A program made the position numbers and the translations under genes. A stretch of 7,381 bases of DNA from Gammaproteobacteria bacterium. GTDB taxonomy: Bacteria; Pseudomonadota; Gammaproteobacteria; Chromatiales; Chromatiaceae. Numbering within the stretch: position 1 is the first letter of the stretch; every line of letters begins with the position of its first letter. Location: positions 1 through 7,381 of the forward strand of contig JAHEHQ010000123.1 of NCBI GenBank assembly GCA_024644505.1, read 5' to 3'. The notes under the pieces were generated by a model. That model had not been told where the DNA came from and made no database searches. It saw nothing but the letters and a program-made list of their open reading frames with translations. This document shows, in pieces, positions 6,089 to 7,381 of this stretch.

Positions 6089-7381
6089 TCAAATTCCCGT
6101 CGACTCATGGGCACGCTGAAGACCGTATTTACGCAATTTTTCGACTAGGGTGGTCCTGCGCATATTGAGCCGTTTTGCCGCATGGGCGACCACACCTTCC
6201 GATTCATCCAGGGCCTGGCGGATGAGATTCATCTCCAGGGTGCTTAGGTGGGCCTTGAGATCCAGACCCTCGTTGGGCAGCCTGGGAACGCTGGCCACAG
6301 TCTCCGGTTCCTCACCGGGGATATTCACCAGCGGCAGGGACCCTGCCTGTTTCGTCAGATCGATGCCCACGCGAAATTTCTCCGGCAAATCCTTGATATC
6401 CACCACGCCATAGGGGAAGAGAATAGCCAGCCGTTCGATAAGGTTGGCCAGTTCACGGACATTGCCCGGCCAGCTGTACTGGGTCAGGGCCATCACGGCT
6501 GCCGGTGTCAATCGGACAGAACCCCGTTTTTCGGTTTCTATGCGCGATATCAGGTCATTCACGAGCACCGGGATATCTTCCACCCGATTCCTAAGGGGAG
6601 GCATCTCGATGGGGAAAACGTTGAGCCGGTAATAGAGATCCTCACGAAATTTCTGCAGCTTGATCGCCTCTTCCAGGTTACGGTGCGTGGCCGCGATAAT
6701 GCGCACATCGCACTGGATCGTCTTGTTGCTGCCAACCCGCTCGAAGGTTCGCTCCTGAAGCACCCTCAGCAGTTTTACCTGCATCGGCATGCTCATGTCC
6801 CCGATCTCGTCGAGAAACAGCGTCCCTCCGTTGGCCAGCTCGAAACGCCCTTTTCGCGCGCTGATGGCACCGGTGAAGGCCCCCTTCTCGTGGCCGAACA
6901 GTTCGCTCTCCAGCAGATCTGAGGGTATGGCGCCGCAGTTGATGGGTACGAACGGCATACCGCGCCGTGCCGACTTGTAATGGAGCTTCCGGGCCACCAC
7001 TTCCTTGCCGGTACCGGATTCTCCCAGAATCAGGACCGTGGCTTCGGTATCTGCCACCTGTTCGATCAGCTTGTTGATCTGCCGGGTGGCACGACTGTTC
7101 CCCGAAAGGCTGCGAAAAAGCTCAAGCGGCCTCTGTGCCTGTCCGCCGGACTGATGCTGCTCCTGGTATATCTGCGCCCTGTGTAAAAGGTCGTGCAGAT
7201 CGTCGAACCGAGCGGGCAATGTCAGGGTGCCGAGGAACCTGGCATCGGATCTGTGATCGAGCACACCACCGTCTTCGCTCTTCATCAATAACAGGGCCGG
7301 TTTCAAAGGTGCCTGATCCGCCACTTCCAGCAACTGATCCACCTCGCTGTCCGCCAGGTCCGGGCCGAGTACCACGGTCTG
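6089..7381 (-). CDS. fleQ: FleQ (FlrA-type), master flagellar sigma-54 activator (N-terminus outside window)
   Basis: FleQ is the top regulator of polar flagellar genes; in Pseudomonas it also controls exopolysaccharide genes in response to c-di-GMP. The frame is open to the window edge, giving 430 residues; by comparison with the Pseudomonas protein about 54 N-terminal residues are missing. Numbered from the first visible codon: the remainder of a degenerate receiver-like domain (to about 75), the LFRSL linker motif (88-92), Walker A GESGTGKE (120-127), sigma-54 loop GAFTGA (167-172), Walker B GGTLFLDE (185-192), FREDLYYRLN (245-254), WPGNVREL (304-311) and a Fis-type helix-turn-helix (about 395-420, including AKRLNMRRTTLVEKLRKYG). 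The segment PPLRNRVEDI has Asn where LRER is usual. LHRAQIYQEQ before the linker is FleQ-like and separates it from FleR. A GTG at 7375 is not taken as the start because homology continues upstream. It lies directly upstream of fleSR. Confidence 0.96.
   Translation of the reverse strand, partial: QTVVLGPDLADSEVDQLLEVADQAPLKPALLLMKSEDGGVLDHRSDARFLGTLTLPARFDDLHDLLHRAQIYQEQHQSGGQAQRPLELFRSLSGNSRATRQINKLIEQVADTEATVLILGESGTGKEVVARKLHYKSARRGMPFVPINCGAIPSDLLESELFGHEKGAFTGAISARKGRFELANGGTLFLDEIGDMSMPMQVKLLRVLQERTFERVGSNKTIQCDVRIIAATHRNLEEAIKLQKFREDLYYRLNVFPIEMPPLRNRVEDIPVLVNDLISRIETEKRGSVRLTPAAVMALTQYSWPGNVRELANLIERLAILFPYGVVDIKDLPEKFRVGIDLTKQAGSLPLVNIPGEEPETVASVPRLPNEGLDLKAHLSTLEMNLIRQALDESEGVVAHAAKRLNMRRTTLVEKLRKYGLQRAHESTGI

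Noticed and set aside
7373..7375. GTG as the start of fleQ
   Set aside because: The frame stays open to the window edge, and the protein would begin in the middle of the receiver-like domain; about 54 further residues are expected upstream.

Overview
This window is part of a polar-type flagellar gene cluster from a gammaproteobacterium. Every gene reads on the minus strand. The order in the direction of transcription is fleQ (5' end missing), fleS, fleR, fliE, fliF, fliG, fliH (3' end missing). This regulator order followed by fliEFGH is the arrangement known from Pseudomonas and Vibrio (there called flrABC) and from many marine or sulfur-oxidising gammaproteobacteria. The sequence does not fix a genus. 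Base composition is moderately GC-rich and looks uniform across the genes, with no sign of mobile DNA, RNA genes or CRISPR.

Layout from high to low coordinate: fleQ (6089-7381) encodes the sigma-54-dependent master activator. A 124-base gap holds a near-consensus sigma-54 promoter (6020-6036). fleS (4735-5964, soluble sensor kinase) and fleR (3404-4738, response regulator and sigma-54 activator) follow, overlapping by 4 bases. A 62-base gap holds a second good sigma-54 promoter (3383-3399). After it comes fliE (3024-3341, MS-ring/rod adaptor), then a 129-base AT-rich gap, then fliF (1233-2894, MS-ring), fliG (233-1243, rotor switch) and the first 84 codons of fliH (1-252, export ATPase regulator). 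fliF/fliG overlap by 11 bases and fliG/fliH by 20 bases, so these three are probably translationally coupled.

The genes form a regulatory cascade next to its targets. FleQ with sigma-54 would activate fleSR. FleQ and/or phosphorylated FleR with sigma-54 would then activate the operon starting at fliE. Its products build the MS-ring, the rod junction, the rotor and the export ATPase complex.

I found no previously undescribed system. The most useful details are the two sigma-54 promoters, a strictly periodic GxxxG segment with an internal duplication in FliH, a FleQ c-di-GMP pocket that looks partly altered, a GAYTGA variant of the sigma-54 contact loop in FleR, and the GTG start of fliH, which is set by a strong ribosome binding site inside fliG.
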